NCBI GenBank assembly: GCA_035235625.1 | Contig: CP141140.1 | Coordinates: 66,418,782 to 66,482,781, forward strand | Direction of reading: 5' to 3' | Length of the DNA stretch: 64,000 bases | Source: Saururus chinensis | Taxonomy: Eukaryota; Streptophyta; Magnoliopsida; Piperales; Saururaceae | Shown here: piece by piece, positions 21,846-34,500 of the stretch | Position numbering within the stretch: position 1 is the first letter of the stretch | Layout of the letters: each line of letters begins with the position of its first letter | Made by a program: the position numbers and the translations under genes | The notes under the pieces: generated by a model | The model's database searches: none | Told to the model about the DNA's origin: nothing | Seen by the model: the letters and a program-made list of their open reading frames with translations, nothing else

Positions 21846-23756
21846 ATGAGTGAGAAGGCGGGAGGGGGGACGGCGAAGACGCCGGCCGACTTCCTCAAAG
21901 CCATCCGCGGCCGCCCCGTCGTCGTCAAGCTCAACTCCGGCGTCGACTATCGAGGTCTCTCTATTCTATCTTTATCCTCTTCTTCTTCTTCTTCTTCTTC
22001 TTCTCTTTCTATCAGTATTGCTCCTCTTTTTCTTTCTCGTGTAAATTTTCACTTGTATTTAATTGTATAAGCAATGTAGTCTTGCTTATCTGTTTCTCTC
22101 ATGATTTGACTGCCTCGCGACGATTTTCTTATGAAAAAGAGTAAATCTTGAACATTTTGATAGATTTTGTTGTCAAACAGAATGAAAGTAGGATACTGAC
22201 GGCTAATAGGTCATATTTATACGTCTCCACTTAATGTTTTTCTTTCATTTCTTCTTGTGCGTGTGTGTACGGAAGCCGGATTTGTCTAAAAAATTGAAGA
22301 AATTTGTCCCTTTTATATAATGTGTTTTACAATGAGATCAGAGCGATGTAGAAGGCAAGTCTGTTGTTATTCGGAGTTTGTTTTAATGAAGTCAGAAGTA
22401 TTAGATTGAAATGAAATTTAGGTGGAAGCTTGTTACAGTCGCTCCCTTGTATGATAATCTGTTTGCTTTAGTTGTGAGGCTGTACTGGATCTGCTGGTTA
22501 CCTTGTGGGTGTCTGCTTGGTCTTTTCTGGATTCACTTTTAGGCATTTGATCATGACACACTCACGTACCATTAATCTGCCTCATAGATATTTAACTGAA
22601 ATTTTTTATATTGTATGAAAGAAGCACATTAATCAGCCAACCCAAATTTTATTTTTTCGTCATTTTTTTATCCAGAAGTCGACACTGTTTTGGAGGTTTG
22701 ATTTGGAAGGAAGGCTACTTTATTTATGGAAGAAGAACAAATTCAGAGTAAACTGCTTGTCTGGATAGAGATTTTGTGACCTGTTTGTTTGTGTATGTGA
22801 GGCCTATCTCTACCTGTCGTATATCCACCGAGATGGAAAATGCGTTCCTATTTTTTATCTTTGAAAAATAAAGAGATGCCAAAAATTAGCTATCTGGTTG
22901 GTCAAGAATCAGTCAGAAGAGGCTTGACTTTATAATCTTCAAATGTTGCACACACCAACCAATCCAAAAAAAAAAAGAAATTGTTGCACAAACAGAACGT
23001 TGCAAAATTTCAAGTTTTAACACAATCAACCCTCATTTTATGTATGTTTTTTAAAGTAGCAAGTAGTTGGGTGGCACAATGGGGCATTTGTCCTCTAATC
23101 GGTGTGATCGGAGTTGAAAATTCACTGTTATGACATTGTCTTGATAGGAGGAAACTAGCTGAACACTGTTGTTCAGGTAACAAAACTATAGTGATTAATT
23201 ATTTTGCTGGCATATTTCTTTGTTATATGGCTCTTGACGGTGTACAAGTGGTGGAAGTGTATTAAATTGTGTATATTTCTCCTGTGTTTTGAATAATTCT
23301 TCACTGTTGGCGGTGATAAATTTGCAATTTTTTTCCTGATATCGTTCTAGTGTTCTATCTGGATTGTTATATGCTTATTGACATTGTAATGGTGTGAACT
23401 ATATCCTGGCAAGCAGGTATATTAGCTTCTTTGGATAGTTACGTGAGTATAGCCAGCTAACAGTGTCTCTTACTTTTATGCCCCAACATGCAGGCATATT
23501 AGCTTGTTTAGATGGCTATATGAATATAGCCATGGAACAAACAGAAGAATACGTCAACGGTCAGCTCAAAAACAAATATGGCGATGCGTTTATCCGTGGG
23601 AATAATGGTATTACGCAGTCTTGTTTAATTGTCTTTTCATAAAATCTATGGGTTTTATCTTCTAAATTAGTTTAGGGGTTAGGACCTAAATTTTCTCATT
23701 TTGTTGCAGTTCTTTATATCAGTACATCCAAAAGGACATTGGCAGAAGGAGCGTAA
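21846..23756 (+). CDS. LSM6: LSM6, U6 snRNA-associated Sm-like protein
   Basis: Three exons: 21846-21954, 23494-23607 and 23710-23756. Together they give 270 nt and 89 aa with consistent phases (1, 1) and GT-AG borders. The N-terminus TPADFLKAIRGRPVVVKLNS is followed by DYRG at the end of exon 1, CLDGYMNIAMEQTEEY in exon 2 (Sm1 motif with the Asp and Asn positions), FIRGNN at the exon 2/3 junction (Sm2 motif IRGN) and LYISTSKRTLAEGA at the end. LSM6 is a ring subunit of the nuclear LSM2-8 complex, which binds the U6 snRNA 3' end, and of the cytoplasmic LSM1-7 complex, which promotes mRNA decapping. Length and order are as expected for plants. The ATG is the first in-frame start and gives the usual short N-terminus. 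Intron 1 (1539 bp) contains a decayed partial copy of exon 2. RNC1 follows on the same strand 1.0 kb downstream. Confidence 0.96.
23411..23460 (+). pseudogene. Decayed partial duplicate of LSM6 exon 2 within intron 1
   Basis: The segment from aagcaggtatattagcttct matches the real acceptor and exon start (from atgcaggcatattagcttgt) at roughly three quarters of the first 45 bases. It lies 78 bp upstream and includes the AG acceptor. Spliced from exon 1 it would read ILASLDSYVSIAS and then a TAA stop, compared with ILACLDGYMNIAMEQ in the true exon. Use would therefore truncate LSM6 after about 50 residues. Confidence 0.75.
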
Positions 23757-24418
23757 GAAGTTCATTGCAGATGGGGGCCTTGATTGCTGGTGGTTTGACT
23801 ACGTTCGAAGTTTGGAAACCCTCTAAGGAGAGTTTGTTTTTTACCCCTTTTTTCTTGATAAATCGATTACTTTCGTTGGCTCTGTACGTTAGGGTGACTT
23901 CATACTGGTGTTTAGCTGTTTTCCTTTTTATGTTAAATTGGATGATAATGAGATGATATTGTAACAAGAATTGAATGGTCAAAAGCTTGTCACATAAATA
24001 TTATTATGTATTCTATTGCATGTTTATGCGGCATGCACAATCGTCAGCTAAAAGAAGACCGCCAGTTTGAATTGTTTCAAAGTTCGTTTTGGGTTCAAGG
24101 GAAATGCTGAAATACGTGCCGATAGTTCAACGTACTTCATTATTTGCTGATGCTGGGCCGAAGGTGATCGCTCTCGTTGGGTTGAAGGCTGAAGCCTCCA
24201 TCTCTGACCATTTAAGAGCTTTTTCTGCCCAATGCAAAGGCTCATCATCTTCTAACATCTTAACTCCTAAACACACTTATAGCACAAGCGTAGAAAAAAG
24301 GTAACCAACGCAAAAAGAAAGATAACTCAAAAAGCATGTTATTTGCGTTTTTTACTTCTTGCGGGTGATTTGATTGATTCATATTAAATTTATACCGAAG
24401 GATATATAAAATCTAAAA
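23757..24418. other. LSM6 3' flank and intergenic spacer
   Basis: It contains the LSM6 3' untranslated region and no other gene that I recognise. Open frames at 23719-23982 (minus), 24048-24248 (minus) and 24089-24304 (plus) have no recognisable domains. Confidence 0.4.
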
Positions 24419-24562
24419 GAGTAATGCTAATGTGACGTTTAAAATCATACGTTAAAAAGCTTACTTCATCTTTCCATTACCGTGTTAACGAGTAGTACTA
24501 CGACGTTTAAATTAAAAGCCATCTTTTTACGTACGTTTTTGAACGTCGCGTAAGCATTTTTC
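24419..24562. mobile_element. MITE with long terminal inverted repeats upstream of RNC1
   Basis: The left end GAGTAATGCTAATGTGACGT and the complement of the right end, GAAAAATGCTTACGCGACGT, are similar over about 38 bp (both continue to a ...CGT(T/A)AAAAAG block). The element is about 144 bp and can fold on itself. No clear target duplication was found, so the superfamily is open (hAT, Mutator or PIF type). It ends 191 bp before the RNC1 start codon and may contribute to its promoter. Confidence 0.6.
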
Positions 24563-24725
24563 ATATCGAAATAAGCTTCGGTCTAAGGGACTTCTCACCG
24601 TAAGCAGGTTTGCATGTAGATATTTACACAGCCCAGTCCCCACTGCCTTATCCCCCCGCCGGCCAGTCTTCATCTTCCCCCGTCCAACAACCCTGCAACC
24701 AAAAAACCTTCCTCACCAGTCGTTA

Positions 24726-24749
24726 ATGGCCTCCAAGCCCGGATTTTGA
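24726..24749 (+). promoter_or_regulatory. Short upstream ORF before RNC1
   Basis: An ATG at 24726 opens a 7-codon frame ending in TGA at 24747-24749, four bases before the proposed RNC1 ATG at 24754. If the transcript starts upstream of 24726, ribosomes would meet this frame first, and it could lower RNC1 translation or favour the later Met at 24817. Confidence 0.4.
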
Positions 24750-24753
24750 ACGA

Positions 24754-27700
24754 ATGGGTCTACAGATTCACGCATACCCAATCCTTCCTAGGGACCCAAC
24801 TCCTCGTGTCTCTTCCATGCAGATCGCCGCTCCTCTTCCTCACCTCTCCTCCACTCCCTCCTCCGACCTCTCCTTTTCTTCTACTCTTCCGTCGCTCTCC
24901 CTCCAGACGCACCTCAGAAATGCGGTGCCAAGGCTGCCCAGAAGCCGGATATTCGCCGTCTCCACCACCCCTCCCCAGGAGCTCCCCCGGAACAGCCCGC
25001 ATAAGCTGCTCAAGGAGTTGGCCGAGCGCAAAAAGGTCGCCTTTCCGAAGAAGAAAGTGCCCCCGAAGAAGTTTATACTGAGGCCGCCTATGGACGACGC
25101 TAAATTGGCCGAAAGGTTCCTGAACAGCCCCCAGCTGTCGCTGAAGCAGTTCCCGCTGTTGAGCTCGTGCTTGCCTTCTTCCCGCCTCAATAACGCCGAC
25201 AAGACGTGGATGGACGAGTACTTGTTGGAGGTCAAGCAGGCACTCGGATACCCGCTCGAGCCGTCCGACGGGCTAGATGACAATAATCCGGCCAAGCATT
25301 TCGATGTTCTATTGTATTTGGCATTCCAGCATCCGTCCTGTGAGAGGACGAACGCCAAGCATGTCAGGAATGGGCATTCGAGGCTCTGGTTTCTGGGGCA
25401 GTACGTGCTGGAGCTTGCATTTGCTGAATTTTACTTGCAGAGGTACCCGCGGGAGTCGCCGGCGCCGATGAGGGAGAGGGTGTATGCGTTGATAGGGAAG
25501 AGGTTCCTGCCCAAGTGGATTAAGGCCGCCAGCTTGCATAATTTGGTCTTCCCGTTTGATGATATAGATAAGCTAATAAGGAAGGAGCGCGAGCCTCCGG
25601 CGAAGTGAGTTTTTTTTTTTTTTTTGTCTTAATACTTATTCTGTAACTAGGAGTTGTCGCACTCCATTTGGGGAGTTTCAAATTGAAAACTTACTTGCGT
25701 TATTGTGAATACTTGAGTTAGGTGAAGCTGTCTCGAAATAAATTGTATGTGAAAGTTTTTTAATGACACTGATGTGTGCGCACTTGTGAAACTATTTATC
25801 ATGTTTCATGGGAAAAGCTAGAAGTTGTGGAGTTTTTTGTATGAGCATGGTATGGCTCTTGACTTTTTTTTTTCTTTTGGTAGAAGTGGTAAGTACGAGA
25901 TGCCTCTGTTATTTAAAGTATATATAAATGCACAAAAACTCTCAGGAGTGAGTTGGGCTTAAGTTGAGAGCAAGAATGTCAGAGTTGGAATGTAAGGTAG
26001 TCGATTTGATCTTGAGCTATAGCTTCTGGCTGGGATTGGGTCAGCCGTGCACTTGGTCAATTTGTCCAGCTGTTAAAGATTTATTCATGTTAGAGTAGTT
26101 ACAGAGTCTTGTATTCATTAGCTTAGAACTAAATTTTGTAGTATTTTCTGCTTAATACTGGTAGGTCTGTGTTCTGGGCTTTGTTTGGAGCAATCTATTT
26201 ATGTTTTGGCATGCCAGAAGTATATCGTGTTCTATTTGAGGCATTTGGGATGGATCCTGAAGATGAAAGCTGCCAACCGAAGTTAAGAAGACAGCTTGAA
26301 GATGTTGATTATGTTTCTATGGAATTTGAAGGCAAAGAGCTAGGTTGGCAAGATGTGGCTGCATACAAGGTTAGAGCCAGTATTATATCTTTTGAATTAA
26401 ATCAAGATTAAAAGAAGCAATATTTCTGAGTGTATTGAAATCCTGAAACTCCAAAGCAAACAAAATCAACAATGACACTAGTCACCTAGTCAAATTTTAC
26501 AAGTCCGTTTTGGATACTCCTCTTTAATACTTGCATCTTTATGTGAACTTTCTGGTCTTGTGCAGGAATAGTTTTACATCTTGAAAATTGATGTAAATCA
26601 GTGTGTTTCTTTTTGGCTATGGTTTTAATTGATAAATAATGATTAGAAAATTTATTATTTTGCACATTTAAAACACTGGAAAACTGCTTCAGTCTAAAGA
26701 AGAATGCACATGAGACATGAAAGTAATTAATTACTCCCTCTGTCCTATATTAATAGCTACATTTAGAAAATTAGTGGTTTTTATTGAAGGGTGAAAATAA
26801 CTTCTAACTGAAGGGAAAATAAGCTTATGATACTCTTTTTAGTACCCAACCACTTAAATTGAACAAAATGGAACTATTAATATGGAACAAACTTTTTTGG
26901 CAAAATGAAGCTATTAATGTGGGATGGAAGGAGTATATGATCAAGTTACTTTTGTGTATTCAAGGAGCAGGCCGGAGGTCCAAAGATAAAGACAATTAGG
27001 CTTAAGAGGTTGTGCAGATGAAGAAAAAATTGCTTGTGACTCAGTGACAACTTCTATGAATATTGATTTCTAGTTTAGGAAACAGCAGAAATACAGGTTG
27101 AGGGACCACAGCTAGCATTATAATGGAGGTTCCAATCAGTGGTTTTATTATCCTCACCAGTAAACGAGAAACACTTGGAGATTGCTACATATAATAGATT
27201 CTGAACCATACAAGATTCTATTTATTCCCTTTTATCAGTATTTTCCATTTTTAAAATTTCAAGGCATTTTCCTTTTTTTCTTGCTATGTGGAGGGAATAA
27301 TATCTCAATGCATAAGATATTCAAAATCTCATGCTCTTCTTCAATGATGATTATTGATTATTGGAATCTTTGAATTCTAATTGTATTTTAAATGCTCTGG
27401 TAACCCTCTTTCGGATTTTGCAGCCACCACAAGATGCACTTTTTGCCCATCCAAGGCTTTTTAGAGCGTGTGTTCCTCCAGGCATGCATCGCTTTCGAGG
27501 AAACATTTGGGACTATGACAGCAGACCCAAAGTGATGCAAGCACTTGGCTACCCGTTACAAATGATTGATAGAATTCCTGAGATAACTGATGCACGAAAC
27601 ATTGAACTTGGGCTTGGGCTGCAGGTGGTTTTTCTAACTCTCTTATTGGAAATAGTAGATCCGTTTGTTTGGACACCAAATCAAAATGTTATTCCACATG

Positions 27701-28597
27701 ATAAGATAAAATTGTACAAAAGTTCATATTTAAGCTCACTTATATAAATTAATAAGTCCTTGTAGGTTGATAGTATAGTATTTGCAACTTAAGGAAATCA
27801 AACGATATAAAGTTTTAGTTTCCTTTTATAATGTCTTACACTTGGCTGTGCATAACAAATTTTATGCTTCTTTCTCACACAGTTATGTTTCTTGCACCCA
27901 TCTAAGTACAAATTTGAGCATCCTCGGTTTTGCCTGGAGAGATTGGAGTTTGTTGGCCAGAAGATACAGGTAGTCATTTTGTTCAGCTAACTGTGTGTTT
28001 GCGTTATGGAAACAAACTTTTTTCTACAGTCTGGAGGTACTAGCCTTGAAATGATCTGAGGAAATTTATTTCAGTTTAAAAACATGAGGAACCGATATAA
28101 TCTAATTTTCTCTTTTGAAAACTAGAACGAGGATACTTAGGACACTTTAATGATTCAATGTACAGGCCATTACCCATGAATAATTCATTCACTTGTCCTG
28201 CTATGTATTGTTTAAATATTATAACAATGGGGAATTCTATCATATGAAGCTGACATATTTTATGTCTTCTAATGTGCAGGATCTTGTTATGGCCGAAAGA
28301 TTACTAATGAAACATCTGGACGCCCCCGGGAGATGGCTACAGGAGAGGCATCGGCGCCTTCTGCTCAACAAATTCTGTGGTCGCTATCTGAGAGATAAGT
28401 ATCTACACCATTATATAATATATGGTGAGCAGGTTCAAGATACATATGAGCATAACCGAAGAATGAGAAATCCGTCCACAACAGCTGTTCAGCAGGCCAT
28501 TCATGGGCTAGGCTATACTGTTTATGGGAAACCTGAAGTAAGAAGATTGATGTTTGAGGTCTTTGACTTTGAACAAGTACAGCCGAAACCGGTATAA
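24754..28597 (+). CDS. RNC1: RNC1, chloroplast RNase III-domain group II intron splicing factor
   Basis: Five exons: 24754-25604, 26165-26369, 27424-27624, 27883-27969 and 28280-28597. They total 1662 nt and 553 aa, with GT-AG borders and consistent phases. The first 55-60 residues are Ser/Pro-rich with few acidic residues, a likely chloroplast transit peptide. An alternative start is Met22 (24817). Two RNase III-like halves follow, with ALGYPLEP...LAFQHPSCER (about residues 170-215) and ALGYPLQM...LGLQLCFLHPSKY (about 390-430). The matching repeats visible in both halves support an internal duplication. In maize RNC1 is required for splicing of many chloroplast group II introns. It binds RNA but lacks the catalytic acidic residues of active RNase III, and it works with partners such as WTF1. 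The C-terminus GLGYTVYGKPEVRRLMFEVF is highly typical. Exon 1 is GC-rich and the later exons are AT-rich. Introns 1-4 contain a Stowaway-like MITE (26734-26933) but no other gene. Confidence 0.95.
26734..26933. mobile_element. Stowaway-like MITE in RNC1 intron 2
   Basis: A 200-bp element running from ctccctctgtcctatattaa to gggatggaaggag, flanked by TA at 26732-26733 and 26934-26935. Its inner words (taatagct, aaaatgaagctattaa) match the other copies in this window. It lies well away from the splice sites. Confidence 0.75.
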
Positions 28598-30128
28598 AGT
28601 AGGAACCATGAGAATTTAGCTGATCTCTCCTCTTTTCAGCAAGCGGTCTTTAACTGTATCTAATGCTGAAGGCTGATATAATGAATTTGCTCTTTCGGGG
28701 CACGAGCTTTGAGGGTGCAGACTTAAAGAGTTCTGTTCGGAGCAGAGTGACATGACGTCGGTGGACTTTGAAAGGAGCTGATATGTTGTCAATAGCTACC
28801 TTCTGAAAATGTAATTTATTTTATCCAAAACATGATCAAATAACATAGCTGAAAGCCGGAGGGGAGCTTTATTGTTTACAAAGAAAATAGTGATAGTTGC
28901 TTTTTTAGTTACCCATATAGATATGTATGTCGTGGAGGTGATTAGTCAGCTTATGCATGCGTCATGTAGTCGGCCACTATTATGATCTGGCTCCGGATCA
29001 AGGCTTGTTCTTCATGAAAAAAATTGAAGATACTATTTCTTCATGTGCAAATCGGACTAGTTTTTGGCATTTTGTTAGTGGGTATCGCACTTTTTATGGT
29101 TCAGCTAATTATGGAGCAATCTCTTCAGCTCTGTGAGAAATGTCTTGGCCGAAGATGTGTGCGTCATTCATGTCTGTAACAATCTTATTTACGCATACTC
29201 AAGGACGGTATTCTTTCCGTACAAAAAACATCTTAACCTCTTCACCAACCTATATTTTGAATTTAATTTACATCCAATGGAAGAGCTTTACACTCACAAG
29301 GAATTTCATCATTTAATGTCCATTTACATCATCTACTTTTGAGGAGCCCTTGCTCTACTAAATGGAATAAGTTGCCATTGCTTCTCTCGTCTATCTATGC
29401 TTGAACTTGAATCAGTAAAAATACTTCTTTCACATTAATGAGCTTTCTCCACATGTTAGAGCATCTCTATGCATAACTAGTATCTTGCAGAGCGATTATT
29501 GGAGTTTAGTTTTTGTGAATTTTGACAACAACCTTTTAAGAATCTAGTATTTGTTAACCTCTTCAACTTGTTTAATGTCTAATCCTCATTCTAGTGTAAT
29601 ATAGTCCATTTTTGTTTTTGTCTAACTTGACAACATCTTTTGAATTTTACTAATCACTCAGTTTTGGAACTAGACAACTGATAAGAGATATAAACTGATA
29701 GAAGATAAACTATGCTTCAACAAAATTAGTAGGCCCTTTAAAACAGGTTTCACCTCCATTACTTCTGTTTTTTTTTCCGGCTAACTTTTGCTTACATAAC
29801 TCGGGTCTTTAATTTGGTATGAACTGGTTTATAAATCCTCCAATTGGAATCACCAGCTCCAAGGTTGTTTTAAATTTTGTAAGATATTTCTAACTAGTAT
29901 AAGATTTATAACTTTAACCCGGTTTAATTTCTATTTTTTTAGTATGTGAATTGTGTGGTTTTGTTTAATTGCCGGTTTGACTTAATTTTGGGGTTAATTA
30001 TTAATAATTATGACTTAAATAAATCTAATTTTATTTTTTATAAGTCTTATTGTCAAACTTGATTTATCCTATTTTTATAAAATTTATGAAACTTTATCTT
30101 AACTTCCCTTAATTAAGGGTGTGGACCC
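28598..30128. other. RNC1 3' flank and spacer
   Basis: The first few hundred bases are probably RNC1 3' untranslated sequence. The rest is AT-rich with no gene recognised. The open frame at 29133-29342 has no recognisable domain. Confidence 0.4.
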
Positions 30129-31577
30129 TGTCGTGGCCCCACATCCACGTTGGACGGTGTGTGATCCACTTAACCATCTAAACTTCAATTAATATATTTC
30201 AGTAGGTTTTGGAGTGATTAAATTCATTTTTAGACTAAAAATAAGCCTAATTAGCAGCTTAGGGTGCTTTAACCTATTTTATAGCCCAACAATTTGTTTA
30301 TACAGCCCTAGCCCCAAAACCCATACTATTTAAAGAAAACCTTAACCCATTGCCCGAATGGAGAAAGGTTATGCTAAGAGACAAGGAGGTGCTCTACCCA
30401 CATTTCCTAAAGAAGAAAATCCAATTTAGGTGAATTTTCTTACCCTAATCACCCATAATCTTTTGATTTTGGTCTTAATCTTCCTTATCTTCATTTTACC
30501 CAAATTGATTCTTGATTTCTTCCTTTAAAAATTTTATTTTAAATTTTGATTTGAAACCCTAAATGGATAATTTTTGTTTTTAACCTAAGGAAATCATAGG
30601 TCTACCTATTTCAAGTTGATTTGAGGCTATTAATTGATTTTAATTAAGTTTTAACAAAAACCTTAATTTTTAGATAGGATTTCTTGAGGATTGAAGTTTC
30701 TTCATATATCCAAAGGCTTCATAGTGGTAAGAGAGTTTTCTCTTATGTGGTCTTATACATTGGAAAACATGATTTAGATCTATGTGGGTTCTAGCTTCAG
30801 CTTCATTTTATGTTTTAATGATAATTTGTTAAAAATATGTTATTTATGACTATCCTCTTGTGATTAAGTGTAAAAATAATTAGATATATTATGTTCTAGA
30901 GTTAGATTTTGATATTATGATGTTTTATTGTGATTTTAGAATTTATCTTAAAATTTGGAATGTTTTCAGTAATAATTTCATAAGGTTGAAGACGAACTAG
31001 GAAAAAGGGAAAAAGTGAATTGTAAAGGCTGATCAAATGGGCTGAACAACCATTCAAATGGTTAGCCGTTCAAATGGGCTGTTTGGCCATTCGAACGGTC
31101 AAGTGTTTGAATGGCTTGACAGGGCGTTCGAATGACCAAATGACAATTTTGTGCCTTGACCTATTTTCAACCATTTATTGTTCTTTTCTCATAAATATAA
31201 TTCTTTATGATTAAAATGACTTATGATTACCTATAAATGTTGTTGTGAATGCATAAGGACCAGTGTTTTAAAAACCCGTCGGATGGTTATTCGGATGGGC
31301 TCTCTGTTGAGCATAAGGACAGTGCCAGTCATTGAGGGGATGGGTTATAGAGATGACTTGACTATGTTAGTTTGATTTTATGAGATGTTGAGATATACTT
31401 TTGACTCTACTTCACACTTTGTAGCTATGGATAACTTAGACTTATGTTAGTCATTGTGGGCTTGTTTATGTTGAGACTATTTAATGTGAGTATGAGTAGA
31501 CTAATATTTTAATTAGTAGTCTTTTCATTGCTCATTTTGCTTTTGTACAAAGTATTCATGCACAACTTCGTAGTGTT

Positions 31578-34500
31578 TGTAACGTCGGGGAATTTTCTAA
31601 ATTCCTGAAGTCGTACACGTGGAAATTAGGGTGCTAGACCCCTTGACATTTCCGTTGGAATAAATTAATCCATGCTTGTATTTGGTGGCTGATGTATATA
31701 TGGATGGAAAGTAGACAGAAAGAGCTTCGAAATGCCACCAAGAACGCGCGAATTGGAGTCCGGATGAGGGAGATACAACCATTCGAAGTTGACTATAACG
31801 TGCAAGACCCATTTACCCGAATTGAACGCGCGAACTGTCCATTTAAGTTGCGATGTGGGCCCGATCAATTACTATTCCGAAATTGGGTTTTTGAGGCCTA
31901 ATTTCTCATGGGATTGGAGCCCTAATCCTATGCCTATAAAAAAAATTAATTAGGGCTAATAGAGAGGGGTTTTTTTGGGGTCTTTGGTCCGATTTGGAGA
32001 GCTTTTGGGGGGACGGTGAAGGAGACGAGGGAATTCTCCGGCGAAACTCCGGCAAAGCGTTTGCAGCGGTGGATCAACGACAACTCGGCTATTGAGGTTG
32101 GATTTCAAGTCAAGATTTGCATAGATTTGTAAATTAGAAGATAAACCATATTCATAATTGACATGAACAGTAATATCTGCAATTACTGTTCATACAGTTT
32201 TTTTATAGTTATTTATTTACTATTCATCTGCCGGCTAGTCACCGGCCGGCCACCGGCCGACCGCTAGCAGCTGGACCCATGGCTGAAACGGAGTGCCGGT
32301 GCTGGCCTTTGCTGCGGCGGCCGGGGATGTTTGGCAGCGGCGGCGAAGGCTTTTGCTGCTGCCGCACAGAAAAAAAAAAGAAGAGAGAGATTGTCGGCGC
32401 TGGCTGAGGCCGTGCCGCCCGTGGCCGCGCCGGTCCCGGCCGTGCCAGCCCAGGCCACGACGGCCCCGGACGCACCGGCCTAGGCTGCGCTGGCTCCGGC
32501 CGCGGCGGCATCGCCGCCAGTTTAAAAAAAAAAGGACGAAAAAGGGGCCAGCTTTTTGGCCGCCGGCCGGACACCGGACGGCAGCGGGACCGACCCTGTT
32601 GGTTCCGCCGTGCTCCGGCGTTCCGGGGCCTGTGTGCCGCCCAGCCCTCTGCCGCGGAGGTGGTGACGCCGCCAGAGGCCGAAACGCCTCTGGCCGGACG
32701 CGGGGAAGACGACCCGCATGGCGGGTCGTCAACCCAAACCGACCCGGTCTGGGTCGGGTTTTTTTTTAAAAAAAAAAAGAAAAGAAGAGAGAAGGGAGTG
32801 AACCGGGTCCGGTTCAAGGGGCTAAAAGTGTCAAATAAATTCTATAAAAATAGTCATATATCTGGAGAGGTTTGGAATTATTCTGACAGAGTTTCAAGGG
32901 AAAAATCCCAGAGATTGTGAAATGTCCTTTTTACCCTTATTAGTTAATTATCGTATAATATTAACTTACCTGAGTTCGAGGCCCTGGTTCAGGGGCCTAG
33001 GAGTTTATTTAAAATTTGGGAAAATTCTCAATGATATTTTAATAGGTAAAATATTTATAGGCCAAATATCTTGGTGAAGAAAAATACCAATGAGTGGTTA
33101 ATTGACCATTTTACCCTTAGGGTTTATAGTAAACCGTTAAGACAACCTGGGTTGGTTCAAGGGGTTCACGACCCCGTCACATGCTAGGAAAATTACGCAG
33201 GGTCCATGAAGTCAAGTAGTACCCTTTAGTTTAATTTTGGTCCCATTGGATGACATTAAGGCCTTAAACCAAATGACAGAAATACCCTTATGAGTGGACC
33301 GGCCCGCATTCGCGTGAATGTTATTAACGGGCCAATGTGATACTGAAACCTTTTTAGAGGTTAAAGACTTACCCGTGTGCAGAGAGGACTGTATCCAATG
33401 TTGGATAATTACTCTAATGCCCTTAGGTGCATTACGACCAGTTTCATAAAGATTTATTAAGATAACCCAAGGAGGGTTAGGGCATGAGTGCTCGAATAAT
33501 TCTTATATCATTAATGAATTTTATTATTGATATTATGATATGCTTAGACCTGTGTAGTTCTTATGGTTTATGTTGTTCTTTGTTTCGATTTTTGATATTG
33601 ATGTTGTGATAGTAATTTATCACTATCTTTAAATTATTGAAAGAATAATTGTTTGGGGTTTGATAGTTTTGGATTGGGCAAGAACACCTAATCAAGATAA
33701 AGACTAAAATACCTCAGAGGGGTCTGGGACTAGTTCATACAGTGAACAAAGCCTTTGACCTGATGATTTGCCTTGGTTGATGAACCGATGACATGTCTCG
33801 AGTTGTAAACCTTAGTCTAGAAGGGACTAATAGGGTTTGGGATAGTCATTCAGAATCCTGACTTATAGATGAGCAAGATAGGGTTCAGAATGGTTTCCTA
33901 AGTTTTAGCTCTATTGAGGAGCTGCTGATTTGACCGTGTAGTTGCACCTCCCCATTGGAGGGAGTTCTTTGTGAGCCGGGCTCATCGCAAATCTATTGAG
34001 GATCTTTTAGTGTACACGCAATTAGGTCGCTGACATCCTGCTTGGTTGGCGTCTCTGATCACTTCTGTTCAGGTGCAGTTGTGGGCCATGCCCTTCCACT
34101 CCGGTCAGGTCCTTATGGGCTAGGTTGGGAGATGGCACTTCCTGGTGGATTCCAGGGGCCTGGTGGATTCCAGGGTGTTTCATTATCATTTGTCACTTAG
34201 GTTGACATCTGATGTGTCTGTCTGTCTTTGGGATTAGACGGGAATATTAATTATCGAACAATGGTTCGAGAGATAATTAATAACATTGATTGATATTGCT
34301 TGTTTAATTAGAACAAGTGGAACGATTAAAGGACTTACATAAAAGGTAGGTTGCTTTAAAATACTTAAGTATTGCATGTGTGATGCTATGCTTCTTAGTA
34401 TAGTGTAGTTTTTAGGGCAGAACTACGTTTGGATCCGATCTTGTTGGAAACATTGGAGATGTTGTCTGATGAGTACGTAGGCAACTAACATCGGGTGATG

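Noticed and set aside
32235-32817. Open frames of 158-192 codons on both strands in the GC-rich island
   Set aside because: They overlap on both strands, are Pro/Arg/Ala low-complexity, and lie within a delimited LTR.
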